DNA of 64,000 bases from Bartonella sp. DGB1 (GCF_041345015.1 NZ_CP166769.1:992001-1056000), one strand, 5' to 3'; shown: positions 25,538-35,505, numbered from the stretch's first letter. A program made the numbers and translations. The notes: generated by a model from the letters alone, not told the origin.

Positions 25538-25750
25538 ATGATAGATAAAAAGAAAAGAACACCATTAACGACACAAGAAAAACAGATGCTAAGAGAATTA
25601 GCTACTGCTTACTCTACATTTAAAACTTTATCACGTTGGTTAAAATGGATTATCATTACAATATTTGTCATTGTTATAGAAGGTCAAAGATTTTTAATAG
25701 CTATAGATAACATCTTTGAATGGGTAAAAAAATTATTTACTAGGGGATAA
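25538..25750 (+). CDS. Small holin-like membrane protein
   Basis: 70 residues with a basic, helical N-terminus, one membrane helix (WLKWIIITIFVIVIEG) and an amphipathic end (FEWVKKLFTRG). Its position just after the spanins suggests a holin or related lysis protein; no endolysin gene is seen nearby. A decayed copy lies at 28,358-28,557. Confidence 0.55.
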   Translation: MIDKKKRTPLTTQEKQMLRELATAYSTFKTLSRWLKWIIITIFVIVIEGQRFLIAIDNIFEWVKKLFTRG

Positions 25751-25862
25751 GTTTTACAGATTCTTTCGTATGCTTTCAAGTACATTGAGCTTAAAAGGGT
25801 GTGTAAAAAGGTAATATCATAATCCTAAATAAGCTATAAATCGTTGATATTCTTAGGTTTTT

Positions 25863-26081
25863 ATGGAAAATATGGCGGTGGGTGTAGGAATTGAACATAA
25901 AACCGAGCAAGAGATTATTGTACGCGCAGAGTATCGTTATAATAATATCATTTCTAATCAAGAGAAAAAAATAATTTATACTCAACGAAACAAAAAAATA
26001 AAAAAAGATAATATTGTAACTTACGGATTAGAAGCTCTTATTGGTCATGAAATAAATATTGGTTTAAGTTATTATTTCTAA
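25863..26081 (+). pseudogene. C-terminal fragment of an Omp25/Hbp-type barrel gene
   Basis: The translated stretch (VGVGIEHKTEQEIIVRAEYR, then TYGLEALIGHEINIGLSYYF) aligns with the last third of the barrel protein at 10,655-11,558 and ends at the same barrel terminus with C-terminal Phe. No signal peptide or earlier strands precede it; lysis-cassette sequence does instead. It is therefore a relic joined to the prophage's right part, perhaps by recombination between barrel paralogues. Confidence 0.75.
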
Positions 26082-26464
26082 ATATAATTTTTATATATGT
26101 TTTAAAAATCTATTATTTTTATAAGTTTTATTACCTTTATTTTGCAGGAACAAATCTAATATAATTAGTACGGTGCAACATATTATAGTACAAAAATTTA
26201 ATAAAATTATTTAAAAATGATACTGCAAACTATTGAATTAACAAGAATAAATATAAAAAATTCCTCACATAACTATATATTATAACTCAACGTACGCTAT
26301 ATTTCAATTTACCTAAACACGCACTAATGTGTGGCTTATCCTAAAGAAAAAACTAAGTTACCTTCCTTACAATAAATAAACCCTTTAGACTATTACAAAC
26401 ACGATTTATTAATAGTCTAGCATTTTTGCCGAGCTTATAACGCTTACTTAGTTAACTAATATTA
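26082..26464. other. Gene-free AT-rich stretch
   Basis: About 380 bases with no supported gene between the barrel fragment and the ASCH gene. I see no clear promoter or RNA. Confidence 0.5.
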
Positions 26465-26839
26465 TCAGTCAATATAACAATATGATTGAGGCGGTAATCC
26501 AGAGGGTAATATTTCAGATATATCAAGATAAGCTGAATAAAGATTAAAGCTATCAATTTCAAATGCATGAGCTAAAGATTTATCTCTAAAATAATCATCA
26601 AAAAATTCTTTAGTTATACCAGAAGAATCTTTTGTTATGTCCCATAATGCATTAGGAGTAAGAGATAATATCTTTCTGAAAGTAAATTCACCTATTACTT
26701 TTCCTACAGGTAAGGTAGAATAAACTACTACATTGCTAATACCTAGTCTCTTAGGAATGGATTTCCTAAATTCATATTTTTTCTCACCAGAAAAAATCTT
26801 ATCTACAAATTCAGGTTTAATTGATAAAATAATTTTCAT
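26465..26839 (-). CDS. ASCH-domain protein
   Basis: 124 residues with the ASCH pattern: LSIKPEFVDKIFSGEKKYEF with the basic RKSIPKR, VVVYSTLPVGKVIGEFTF, and a C-terminal PPQSYCYID. ASCH is a PUA-like fold proposed to bind RNA or modified nucleotides. The start lies 23 bases inside the acetyltransferase gene, so the two form an operon. Lying between the two lysis cassettes, it may be prophage cargo. Confidence 0.8.
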   Translation of the reverse strand: MKIILSIKPEFVDKIFSGEKKYEFRKSIPKRLGISNVVVYSTLPVGKVIGEFTFRKILSLTPNALWDITKDSSGITKEFFDDYFRDKSLAHAFEIDSFNLYSAYLDISEILPSGLPPQSYCYID

Positions 26840-27854
26840 TTGTTTCCGATAACTCTATAATTTTTTTAAAATCCTCATCCTTAATTTCAAAGAACCCCCA
26901 ATATACGTCTCTAGCTAAACCAACCTTCTCTAACAAAGTCTTTCTAATTAAACGTTTCTTTAAAGCCACATTATAAGTAAATTTTATTACATATTTATAT
27001 TGCTCTGCCCTAAAAAAAAATTTTAATTCTTCTTCACTAAAAACACTATATTTACTACAATACTTCAAATAATCATTTAGATCAGCAAACGATTCTCTTG
27101 TCCTAACCTCCTCTACAACACAAACTGATGTAGTTACTGAAGTATATGCAGCCCTTTGTCCATCTTCACAAGTTCTATAGATAGCAATAATATCTCCTTT
27201 TTTCAAATTTTGTAAATCATTTATAGCAGAAATATATATTTTATGAATACTATTTGAGTGAGACTCGTCTTTAACGATATCAGGCGGTTCTGTCTTTAAC
27301 AATGAATCTGGAAATAATCTAGAATGATATTTAGGAAAAATAGCTAAATGATATTTTTTGCTATTAGTTTTTATATAAGGGTAATCTAATAAAATATCAT
27401 TATATATTTTTTTCATATTTCTAGCATATACTAATTCATTTTCTTTTTTACCATGTTTTAAAAAACCATATTTTTCAAATAATCTAATTAAATAATCATG
27501 TTTTTCAAATACCGTTAAATATACCATATCATGATTATCTTCTATAGCTTTATCCAATATTTTTTTTATAAATTTTTCTCCCCTACCAGTACCCTCAGGT
27601 ATAAATTTAAAAGTACCTACTTTTAATATATTCTCGCCTTTAAGAGGAGGAATAATTTTTGGATCTATATCTTTTTCATTTTTTAAATACATAAAGCCGA
27701 CAACTTTATTTTCTTTACCATATAAAACAAAAGCCTTTTCTTTTGATTTTCTATTAAACCAATCCTCAAAGCCTGGATAATCTTCTTTTAAACTATCAAA
27801 AAATTTATCATACAAATCCACATCAGCAAAATATTTATATTCTAAATTTTTCAT
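26817..27854 (-). CDS. GNAT acetyltransferase fused to a PUA-like domain
   Basis: 345 residues. Residues 1-150 are a GNAT domain (EKAFVLYGKENKVVGFMYLK; the acetyl-CoA loop region GTFKFIPEGTGRGEKFIKKI; LIRLFEKYGFLKHG). The remaining part begins LAIFPKYHSRLFPDSLL and includes KKGDIIAIYRT and VYWGFFEIKDEDF, resembling a PUA/EVE-like RNA-binding fold. With the downstream ASCH gene this suggests RNA or nucleotide acetylation. Toxin, defence or RNA-modification roles are all open; none is proven by the sequence. Confidence 0.7.
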   Translation of the reverse strand: MKNLEYKYFADVDLYDKFFDSLKEDYPGFEDWFNRKSKEKAFVLYGKENKVVGFMYLKNEKDIDPKIIPPLKGENILKVGTFKFIPEGTGRGEKFIKKILDKAIEDNHDMVYLTVFEKHDYLIRLFEKYGFLKHGKKENELVYARNMKKIYNDILLDYPYIKTNSKKYHLAIFPKYHSRLFPDSLLKTEPPDIVKDESHSNSIHKIYISAINDLQNLKKGDIIAIYRTCEDGQRAAYTSVTTSVCVVEEVRTRESFADLNDYLKYCSKYSVFSEEELKFFFRAEQYKYVIKFTYNVALKKRLIRKTLLEKVGLARDVYWGFFEIKDEDFKKIIELSETNENYFIN

Positions 27855-28109
27855 TATATTATTCCTCCATAGTCAACTACATACCGACTAAGATTAAAAT
27901 ATATAACCATATTTTTAAAGATAGTAAATTCTACTAGCTTTATTCAAAACTTTAATTATTAAATTTTTATTAGTAACGGCAACAACTAGATGAATAATTA
28001 CCTTATTACCAAAATCTAAAAATCACCTTATTTTGTCAACAAAAAAATCCACCAATTTCTACATTTCTTAGACGGTTATAACTAATTTTTTGTTATTTAA
28101 CTTAAAGCA

Positions 28110-28660
28110 GTAACATTAAAAAATTTACAGTTAATTGGCATAAGATTAAAAAAGAACCCGCATAAAAATCTGATACTATTATTCATATCTATTTACGTAA
28201 ATAAGTACTCGCAAATAAAAAAATAGCTAACTATATTTATTGTCCAAGCGATTTAATATTAAAAAATTTAGCTTCTATTAATTCACAATTAATAAAACAA
28301 TTATTAAGCTAGTATGAATAACTAAACTAAGATTTCCCAATAGTAATAAAATTATACATGATAGATAAAAACGATTTTTAACATCTCAAAAAAAACAAAT
28401 GTAAAGAAAATTAATCCTTGCTTACTCTCTCTTTAAACTTGATCCTGCTAGAATAAAAAAAGATTATAATAACAATAAATATTGTTATTATGGTCAAAAT
28501 TTTTAACAACTATAAACAGTATATTAATAAGTAAAAAAATTGCTTACAAGGGGATAATTATTACAGATTCTTTTAAAACTAATAAATGTAAAAAGGGGTG
28601 AGAAACGATAGCAACCTAGCCTTACATATGCTATAAACCATTGGTTTTATTAGGTTTTTT
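28110..28660 (+). pseudogene. Decayed second copy of the spanin-holin lysis cassette
   Basis: The stretch aligns base by base, with small gaps, to 25,285-25,860. AAATCTGAT matches the Rz-like gene. CACAATTAATAAAACAATTATTAAG matches the Rz1-like end. ATGATAGATAAAAA at 28,358 matches the holin start and AAGGGGATAA at 28,549-28,557 its end. The match runs on through ACAGATTCTTT and TTAGGTTTTT after the stop. Reading frames are destroyed. It ends within about 10 bases of the tRNA-Phe 3' end, a usual prophage attachment site. Confidence 0.75.
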
Positions 28661-28669
28661 ATAATATAA

Positions 28670-28745
<76 letters not shown>

Positions 28746-28869
28746 ATATTATGTGCTACAATTTATAAAGATTTGTGCAAACTGTCTAGCAATATTTTTA
28801 TTAATACACAAAATAAATTGATTAACCTATTTAGATATTATATTATATTTATAAAATGAGGAATATTTT

Positions 28870-30039
28870 GTGACTTTTTTATTACCTAAACCTGTTCTAC
28901 GTCCTACTAACCCTAATTTTTCTTCTGGTCCTTGTTCAAAATATCCTGGCTGGAACTTATCTATCTTACAAAATAGTTTGTTAGGTCGCTCGCATCGTTC
29001 TACAGTTGCTATTACACGCCTACAAAAAGCACTTAATCTTACTAGAGAATTATTACAAGTTCCTAATGATTATATAATTGCTATGGTACCCGCTTCCGAC
29101 ACCGGCGCAATAGAAATGGCTTTTTGGTCATTGTTAGGTCAACGACCCGTAGATATTTTAAGCTGGGATCATTTTGGACAAGAATGGGTAAAAGATGTTA
29201 CAGAGCAATTAAAAATCAAAGATTCCAAAATAATAAAAGCTGACTATGGCTATTTGCCAGATTTTTCTAAAATTAACTTTTCTAATGATGTTATTTTTAC
29301 TTGGAATGCTACATCCAGTGGCGTAAAAATTCCTAACGCTGATTTTATTCCAATTAATCGTTCTGGGTTAACTATTTGTGATGCTACATCTGCTACTTTT
29401 GCTCAAGAATTAGATTTTAATAAATTAGATGTCACTACCTTTTCATGGCAAAAATCTTTAGGAGGTGAAGCATCTCATGGTATGCTGATTTTAAGCCCGA
29501 GAGCCGTTCATAGACTGGAGACTTATAATCCACCGTGGCCTATTCCAAAAATTTTTCGCTTAACAGAAAATGGTAAATTGATTAGCAGATATTTTGAGGG
29601 TTATAGTATTAATACTCCTTCTATGTTATGTTTAGAAGATTACATACAAGCACTTGAATGGGGGCTTTCTATAGGAGGTTTACCTGCTTTAATAGATAGA
29701 TGTAACAAAAATGCTAATATCCTTTGGAAGTTTATTGCAACAACCCCTTGGTTAGAAAATTTAGCCCAAGATCCGCAGAGCTATTCTAATACATCCGTAT
29801 GTATAAAAATAATTGACCCTTGTTTTTTACAATTATCAACCGAGCAAGCGAGTAATTTTATTAAAAATATGATCTTAAGACTAGAGCAAGAAAAAGTTGC
29901 ATATGATATATCTTCTTATAAAACAGCGCCCATCGGGCTAAGAATTTGGTGTGGAGCTACCATCGAGCAAGAAAATATACGAAGATTATTACCTTGGCTA
30001 ACTTGGGCTTTTGAACAAGAAAAATTAACTATAATATAA
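28870..30039 (+). CDS. serC: Phosphoserine aminotransferase (alphaproteobacterial type)
   Basis: 389 residues from a GTG start (28870) preceded by ATGAGGAA. Strong match to Hyphomicrobiales SerC: RPTNPNFSSGPC, LGRSHRSTVAITRLQKAL, MVPASDTGAIEMAFWSLLG, ICDATSATFAQEL, the PLP lysine in TFSWQKSLGGEASHG, and INTPSMLCLEDYIQAL. It converts phosphohydroxypyruvate to phosphoserine and also makes 4-phosphohydroxythreonine for vitamin B6. In related genomes serA follows; here purA does. PdxA, a later B6 enzyme, is encoded at 63,342. Confidence 0.95.
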   Translation: MTFLLPKPVLRPTNPNFSSGPCSKYPGWNLSILQNSLLGRSHRSTVAITRLQKALNLTRELLQVPNDYIIAMVPASDTGAIEMAFWSLLGQRPVDILSWDHFGQEWVKDVTEQLKIKDSKIIKADYGYLPDFSKINFSNDVIFTWNATSSGVKIPNADFIPINRSGLTICDATSATFAQELDFNKLDVTTFSWQKSLGGEASHGMLILSPRAVHRLETYNPPWPIPKIFRLTENGKLISRYFEGYSINTPSMLCLEDYIQALEWGLSIGGLPALIDRCNKNANILWKFIATTPWLENLAQDPQSYSNTSVCIKIIDPCFLQLSTEQASNFIKNMILRLEQEKVAYDISSYKTAPIGLRIWCGATIEQENIRRLLPWLTWAFEQEKLTII

Positions 30040-30112
30040 TAGATAATTGTAATTAATAAAAAAATAAACTACAATAAAATGAGTATAATCCTGAAAATAT
30101 AAGGAGTCTGTT

Positions 30113-31405
30113 ATGGCTAACGTGGTGGTAGTCGGCGCCCAATGGGGAGACGAAGGCAAAGGAAAAATTGTTGATTGGTTATCTGAAAGAGCCGATGTTG
30201 TCGTACGTTATCAAGGCGGTCATAACGCTGGTCATACTTTAGTTATTAATAGTACAGAATATAAATTATCTCTTTTACCATCTGGTATTGTCAGAGGTAA
30301 AATGTCAATAATTGGCAATGGTGTAGTTGTAGACCCTCACCATCTTGTAGCTGAAATTGCAAAATTAACTGCTCAAGGAGTTAATATAACTCCAGATGTA
30401 TTGAGAATAGCTGAAAATACACCTTTAATTTTATCCTTGCATCGTGATCTAGATGCTTTAAGAGAAGAAAATAGCAAAACTGGTACTAAAATTGGTACAA
30501 CTAAACGTGGTATAGGTCCAGCATATGAAGATAAAGTAGGACGTAGAGCTATCCGTTTAGTAGATCTAAAAACACCTGAAAATTTACAAGAAAAAATTGA
30601 TAGATTATTAGTACATCACAATGCGTTACGACGTGGAATGGGACAAACAGAAATTAAATCTGAAACGATTTACCAAGAACTAATGTCTGTTGCTAATCAA
30701 ATTTTACCATTTTGTGATTCTACCTGGTCATTATTACAATCTTATAAATCCTCTGGAAAAAGAATATTATTCGAAGGAGCACAAGGAGCATTACTAGATA
30801 ATGATTTTGGTACTTATCCATTTGTCACCTCCTCTAACACTCTTGCTGCCCAAGCTGCGCTAGGCTCAGGACTAGGACCTAATATCTTACAATATGTATT
30901 AGGTATAGTTAAGGCTTATACAACCAGAGTTGGTGAAGGACCCTTTCCTACTGAGCAAAAAAATGAAATAGGTCAAACCTTAGGCGAAAGAGGAAAAGAA
31001 TTTGGAACTGTAACAGGCAGAAAGCGTCGTTGTGGCTGGTTTGATGCAATATTAGTTAAACAAATGATCCAAGTTTGTGGAATCCATGGAATAGCTTTAA
31101 CTAAGTTAGATGTATTAGATAGCTTAGATGAAATAAAAGTTTGTGTAAGCTACGAACTAAATGGTAAAATAATCGACTATTTCCCCACTGAGATGAACGA
31201 ACAAGCTAGTGTAAAACCAATTTATAAAACTTTTAAAGGCTGGAAGCAACCAACTCTAAGTGCAAGAAGCTGGAACGAATTACCTTCTGAAGCGATAAAA
31301 TATATAAAATCCTTAGAGGAACTAATCGGAGTTCCGGTAGCCATGCTTTCCACTTCTCCAGAACGTGAAGATACAATATTAGTTAAGGATCCATTTCAAG
31401 ATTAA
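30113..31405 (+). CDS. purA: Adenylosuccinate synthetase
   Basis: 430 residues, the normal length, with an AAGGAG site before the ATG. Motifs: [19 protein letters not shown] (GTP loop with catalytic Asp), [11 protein letters not shown] (catalytic His), [45 protein letters not shown], and [13 protein letters not shown]. It makes adenylosuccinate from IMP and aspartate using GTP, the committed step to AMP. It lies 73 bases after serC. Confidence 0.98.
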   Translation: MANVVVVGAQWGDEGKGKIVDWLSERADVVVRYQGGHNAGHTLVINSTEYKLSLLPSGIVRGKMSIIGNGVVVDPHHLVAEIAKLTAQGVNITPDVLRIAENTPLILSLHRDLDALREENSKTGTKIGTTKRGIGPAYEDKVGRRAIRLVDLKTPENLQEKIDRLLVHHNALRRGMGQTEIKSETIYQELMSVANQILPFCDSTWSLLQSYKSSGKRILFEGAQGALLDNDFGTYPFVTSSNTLAAQAALGSGLGPNILQYVLGIVKAYTTRVGEGPFPTEQKNEIGQTLGERGKEFGTVTGRKRRCGWFDAILVKQMIQVCGIHGIALTKLDVLDSLDEIKVCVSYELNGKIIDYFPTEMNEQASVKPIYKTFKGWKQPTLSARSWNELPSEAIKYIKSLEELIGVPVAMLSTSPEREDTILVKDPFQD

Positions 31406-31431
31406 AAAAATCATTTAAAGAAGCTAAATTA

Positions 31432-32622
31432 ATGACAGATTTTGTAACGTTATTAAAAAAAATTATTGATAGTCAACCTATAGCTTCTATTGAAGTACGT
31501 AATGGAATTTATTCATATGTACGTAAAAGCTACCTAAAAAAACTTAATGATGAAAATCTTGATGAAAATAAGATTAAAAAATATATAAACAAACTAGAAT
31601 TAGCTATAAATAAAGTAGAATTAGAATATGCCTCTATAGATGAACAAATTGAAGCTTTAGAAAAAGGTATAACACCTCACGCAGAAATCGAGAATGAAAA
31701 TAGTGAAATTTTTCTTACAGAGGAACTAAAAGAGGATACTAATTTTAACTCAAACACTGTGAGTAATACAAAAAATAATGATCTCAAACATAAGTGGGGT
31801 ATAAAAACTGAGGAGACTAATAAGTTTAGTAATTATTTAATTACTTGGTGGCCGTTTGTTGCTCTATCTATTATCTTCCTTTTACTTGCTGTTTATTTTA
31901 TTACAAATCTTAGAAATAATAATAATTCTTACGAAGATGATATAAATGATAACAGTCCTGTTATACTAGCACACAATAAAAATACCTATCGTCTACTAGC
32001 GAACGGAACAGAAGAAAACGTCCCTTTTTCTGATATAGATAATAATTTAGACAATTATAATTCTACAACAGACGATACATCAGTTAAGTTAGAGGAAAAT
32101 GATAGTTATGTTACTGCAAATAAAAGTGATGCATCAGGTCAATTAGAATCATCCATAAAAGGGCAAATTTCTTGGTCAACAGCACCAAATAATGAATATG
32201 ACAATTATGCTGCTATAATAGCAAGCATTAATTTAGATTCTTTAGGTGAAATAGGAAATATTACTTTCGGTCGTAAGAATAACCTCAATGGAGAAGCATC
32301 TTATGAAATGGTGCTTAATTTTCCTGAAGCAGAGGAATTAGGTAACGGAAAAATAATGGCCATAGGTACACCCCAAGGAAGACTTAAAAGCACAGTTCCT
32401 CCTCGCTTTTTCATTGGTACAATAAAAAAAGAAAATAATAATAAGTTTAAATTCACTTTTTCAAATACAGAGTCAGCACAATTAAGTAACTTAGATTTGT
32501 TAGTACATATGAAAATTTTAGAAATACCAATCACTTTAGAAGATAATTCCAGCTTATTATTAATAATTGACATTAACAAAGCACAAGAGATATTATTTGA
32601 AAATTTAATATTTTCTCCATAG
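31432..32622 (+). CDS. Single-pass membrane protein of unknown function
   Basis: 396 residues. The N-terminus is a helical cytoplasmic part (FVTLLKKIIDSQPIASIEVR, LELAINKVELEYASIDEQIE). An acidic Asn/Glu-rich linker follows, then one membrane helix near residue 140 (WWPFVALSIIFLLLAVYFI), then a long Asn/Asp-rich stretch and a beta-rich C-terminal domain (from about residue 240). It follows purA by 26 bases and is probably co-transcribed. I do not recognise the family. A decayed copy of its 3' end lies just downstream. Confidence 0.6.
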   Translation: MTDFVTLLKKIIDSQPIASIEVRNGIYSYVRKSYLKKLNDENLDENKIKKYINKLELAINKVELEYASIDEQIEALEKGITPHAEIENENSEIFLTEELKEDTNFNSNTVSNTKNNDLKHKWGIKTEETNKFSNYLITWWPFVALSIIFLLLAVYFITNLRNNNNSYEDDINDNSPVILAHNKNTYRLLANGTEENVPFSDIDNNLDNYNSTTDDTSVKLEENDSYVTANKSDASGQLESSIKGQISWSTAPNNEYDNYAAIIASINLDSLGEIGNITFGRKNNLNGEASYEMVLNFPEAEELGNGKIMAIGTPQGRLKSTVPPRFFIGTIKKENNNKFKFTFSNTESAQLSNLDLLVHMKILEIPITLEDNSSLLLIIDINKAQEILFENLIFSP

Positions 32623-32685
32623 TTAATTATTATATAAATTGAAGTAAACTAAATTACCTCATTTTTCCTTAGTCATTCATCAGTA

Positions 32686-32864
32686 TGATAAAAAATAATA
32701 ATAAGGAGAAAATTTACTTTTTCACACACAGGCTCTGCACAATCGAGCTGCTTAGATTTATTAGTATATATGAGCATTTTTTAAATACCCAATTATTTAG
32801 TAGAGCTCTCTAGCTTAATATCAATAACTGATATTAACAAAGCACAAGAGATATTAAATTTTTA
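32686..32864 (+). repeat. Decayed tandem copy of the preceding gene's 3' end
   Basis: This stretch aligns with 32,433-32,612: AATAATAATAAG at the start, then TTTTTCA, GCACAATC/TAAG, CTTAGATTTRTTAGTA, and an exact ACATTAACAAAGCACAAGAGATATTA-like end apart from one base. Frames are broken by stops and small indels. Confidence 0.8.
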
Positions 32865-32922
32865 AATAATATCTCTTTATGATTAACCATTGCATAACTT
32901 ACAATCAGTTCATCATATAAAT

Positions 32923-33789
32923 TTACTTATATTCTATTAAATATTTTTGTAATTTTTCGAAGGCTCTCTCTTCTATTTGTCTAATTCTCTCTCTTGAGAC
33001 AGAAAATTCCATTGACAAACTCTCCAAAGTTGCCGGTGGATCTTGTAATCTTCTTGCTCTTATTATAGCCTGCTCTCTTTCTTTTAAAGTCGCGATAGCT
33101 TTTTCTAACAAATTATGCTTTTGAGTTTGCTCATCTTTTTGTAACAATAGAATCTCTTGATTATCACACACATCTGCAATTGTATCCTGGAGTTCCAGAT
33201 TATTACCTTCAATATTTTTTATCGGTGCATTCAATGAGCTATCACCGATTAATCTTTGCTCCATAGATACTACTTCTTTTGGAGTTACATTTAATTGTTT
33301 AGATATTGTTTCAGTTTGTGCATCTGATAAGTAAATTTGATCATTTTCTTGTATTTTTGCTTTTAATTTTTTCAAATTAAAGAATAATTTTTTCTGATTT
33401 ATAGTAGTTCCAATTCTTACCAAGCTCCAAGACTTTAAAATATATTCTTGCATAGTAGCCTTAATCCACCATATAGCATAAGTTGCTAACCTAAACCCTT
33501 TAGTAGGATCAAATTTTTTCACAGCTTGCATAAGACCGATATTACCTTCTGCAATAATTTCATTCATTGGTAAACCGTAACCTCTATATTTCAAGGCTAC
33601 TTTTACTACATAACGCAAATGACTTGTTACTAATTTATGCGCAGCTTCTATATTACCGGTTTGCCGATAATTTTGTGCTAAATTATATTCTTCCTGGTTA
33701 GACAATAAAGGAAACTTTTGAACTTCTTTCCAATATTGTTGAAGACCCAATTCTCCAGTTAAATTTAACGGCAAAATAGATGTCATCAT
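32923..33789 (-). CDS. rpoH: RNA polymerase sigma-32 factor
   Basis: 288 residues with the sigma-70 class region 2 (NLAQNYRQTGNIEAAHKLVT, LRYVVKVALKYRGYGLPMNE, IIAEGNIGLMQAVKKFDPTK, RLATYAIWWIKATMQEYIL), the RpoH box (QKKLFFNLKKLKAK), and region 4.2 HTH (ESLSMEFSVSRERIRQIEER). It directs heat-shock transcription. The family is usually 285-300 residues. Confidence 0.95.
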   Translation of the reverse strand: MMTSILPLNLTGELGLQQYWKEVQKFPLLSNQEEYNLAQNYRQTGNIEAAHKLVTSHLRYVVKVALKYRGYGLPMNEIIAEGNIGLMQAVKKFDPTKGFRLATYAIWWIKATMQEYILKSWSLVRIGTTINQKKLFFNLKKLKAKIQENDQIYLSDAQTETISKQLNVTPKEVVSMEQRLIGDSSLNAPIKNIEGNNLELQDTIADVCDNQEILLLQKDEQTQKHNLLEKAIATLKEREQAIIRARRLQDPPATLESLSMEFSVSRERIRQIEERAFEKLQKYLIEYK

Positions 33790-33822
33790 TTACTCCAAAG
33801 CTAATTGCTATTATATAATAAA

Positions 33823-33987
33823 TTAATTCTTAATATCTATAGCAGACTTTCCCAATTGTCTTTTTCTTAAAGACAATTGACTTTCTAATATTTTCTGAGA
33901 TAACTTCTTAGAGGTTTGCTTACGTTTAATCAAATTTTCTCGTAATTGTTGCGCCAACCTTTTTTCTTTTTCTAATTTTTTATCCAT
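33823..33987 (-). CDS. Small basic coiled protein (54 aa)
   Basis: A 54-codon minus-strand frame just upstream of rpoH (34 bases away). It is very basic and helical (KLEKEKRLAQQLRENLIKRK; SLRKRQLGKS). The composition and a GGGTATTTC-side start look like a real conserved small gene, but the family is not recognised. It may be co-transcribed with rpoH. Confidence 0.5.
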   Translation of the reverse strand: MDKKLEKEKRLAQQLRENLIKRKQTSKKLSQKILESQLSLRKRQLGKSAIDIKN

Positions 33988-34114
33988 GAAATACCCTTTT
34001 ATAGCTTATTTTAACAATTTTACACTTAAATAAAAAGTAAAAAATAAATTTTTTTGTAAAAAATTAACTGTGTCTCTTGCTTATTTGTAAAATATATGTA
34101 AAAAAACTATTTAT

Positions 34115-34189
<75 letters not shown>

Positions 34190-34199
34190 TTATCTCATA

Positions 34200-34870
34200 A
34201 AAATCTAATAAAACTAACGACTTACGACATATTTCAGATTGTTATTGTTATACTTTTTTGCTTACCTTTTATATTCAATCAATTAGAATCGAGTATATAT
34301 TTTAGCTAAATTTAAAAAATTACCCCCGATTAAATAATCTTTACCCATTCAACGATATTATCTATAGCTGTTAAGAATCTTTACCAATTTATTAGAATAA
34401 TAAATATTAACATTACAATGTAGCCAACAAGAAAAATATTTTAATATTAAAATAAATACCGGCTAACTTTACTCAATAATAATTAGCAAATTATATTACA
34501 AATTTCTTTACTATCTCAGATTGTCAAAAATGTTATTTCTATTTCTCTGTTATACGTATAACCTTATCACTATTATACCTTAACCATTGTGTCATTTTGT
34601 ATATTAACCAATTATTTTACTAATTCTGAACTAATAAAATTTATTTTTACAGATAAATACAATTACCTATTTTCGTTATCGTAACGCCACACTTACGCAA
34701 TAAGCACTAATATTAAGATCATATATCATCAAATGATTGACCATATTATAATCAACCAATGATAAATTTTTATTATCTTATTCTTAGCTAAAACTCAACC
34801 AAAGCACCAAAAAACCAACAGCCTCTAAATCCCACTTTTTAGAGTAGGATTTAGATGTTTAAAGACTAAA
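34200..34870. other. Gene-free stretch with a dispersed repeat and a hairpin
   Basis: About 670 AT-rich bases without a supported gene. Positions 34,692-34,785 resemble 35,601-35,700 at roughly 70 percent by eye (both contain CACTAA-ATTA and CAAAT-ATTGAC). An inverted repeat CTAAATCC / GGATTTAG (34,829-34,858) may end transcription of the small membrane gene on the minus strand. Confidence 0.45.
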
Positions 34871-35047
34871 TTATTTTCGCAACTTAGCTGCCGTTATCGA
34901 AGTAATTACTGCAGTAGCAAGCACAAACCCATCTTTAAAACCAATGTAAAAATTTCCTCCTTTAAGCAACCAGCCGACGATAGCATAGACTATCGCACCT
35001 GCTAGAATACCTAACATAACTAATAATGATCCTTTAATTAATTGCAT
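34871..35047 (-). CDS. Small two-helix membrane protein (58 aa)
   Basis: A 58-codon minus-strand frame with an AGGTGAT site before the ATG. Two hydrophobic segments (LLVMLGILAGAIVYAIVGWL; GFVLATAVITSITAA) are joined by a short KGGNFYIGFKDG loop. It lies directly downstream of the broken Gly-rich secreted-peptide gene, in the position of an immunity or accessory protein, which is inference only. Confidence 0.5.
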   Translation of the reverse strand: MQLIKGSLLVMLGILAGAIVYAIVGWLLKGGNFYIGFKDGFVLATAVITSITAAKLRK

Positions 35048-35071
35048 AATATCACCTATATTAATAAATTA

Positions 35072-35396
35072 TTATTCATTCAAACGACCTTTTCGAATAG
35101 GGTCTACCCCTCCTCCAACAGCGACTACTACTCCTCCTGACACTGCACATTTAGCTGCGCTCCTGCAACTCCTTAAACAGCTGAACCTCCATCAGCTCCT
35201 GTGATCACAACTAGACCTTTAGCTGCTCCTTCCGCTGCATCCTCAAAAACTTCTCTCCAACCATACATTGAAGAAACATACTGCACAACTTCATCAATCG
35301 CATAATTTTTCGATAAGTAACTATTAGCACTAACTGGGGTATATAAGCAAAAAATACTAAAATAACTGAAATTACATAAGAATTAAACTTTTTCAT
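35072..35396 (-). pseudogene. Broken gene for a small Gly/Ala-rich secreted protein
   Basis: On the minus strand a signal peptide (VISVILVFFAYI) leads into three successive frames. Dropping one base in the CCCC near 35,336 gives PVSANSYLSKNYAIDEVVQY and later AAEGAAKGLVVITGADGGSA. After a stop and another shift the end reads AAKCAVSGGVVVAVGGGVDP and RKGRLNE. The combined product would be about 105 residues, rich in Gly, Ala and Val near its end, as in bacteriocin-like peptides. At least two frameshifts make it non-functional as read. Confidence 0.5.
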
Positions 35397-35505
35397 AATT
35401 TATCTCTTTTTTATAATTTAAATTACTTAATAGTTTTGAAACTCAACAACTATTAAAATATTCAATCATATAATATTTTCTTTGTCAAAGCCTTTTTATT
35501 ATTAA

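Noticed and set aside
25744-25862. Attachment site at the end of the holin gene
   Set aside because: The sequence repeated at 28.55-28.66 kb is explained by duplication of the whole lysis cassette. I found no exact core shared with tRNA-Phe.
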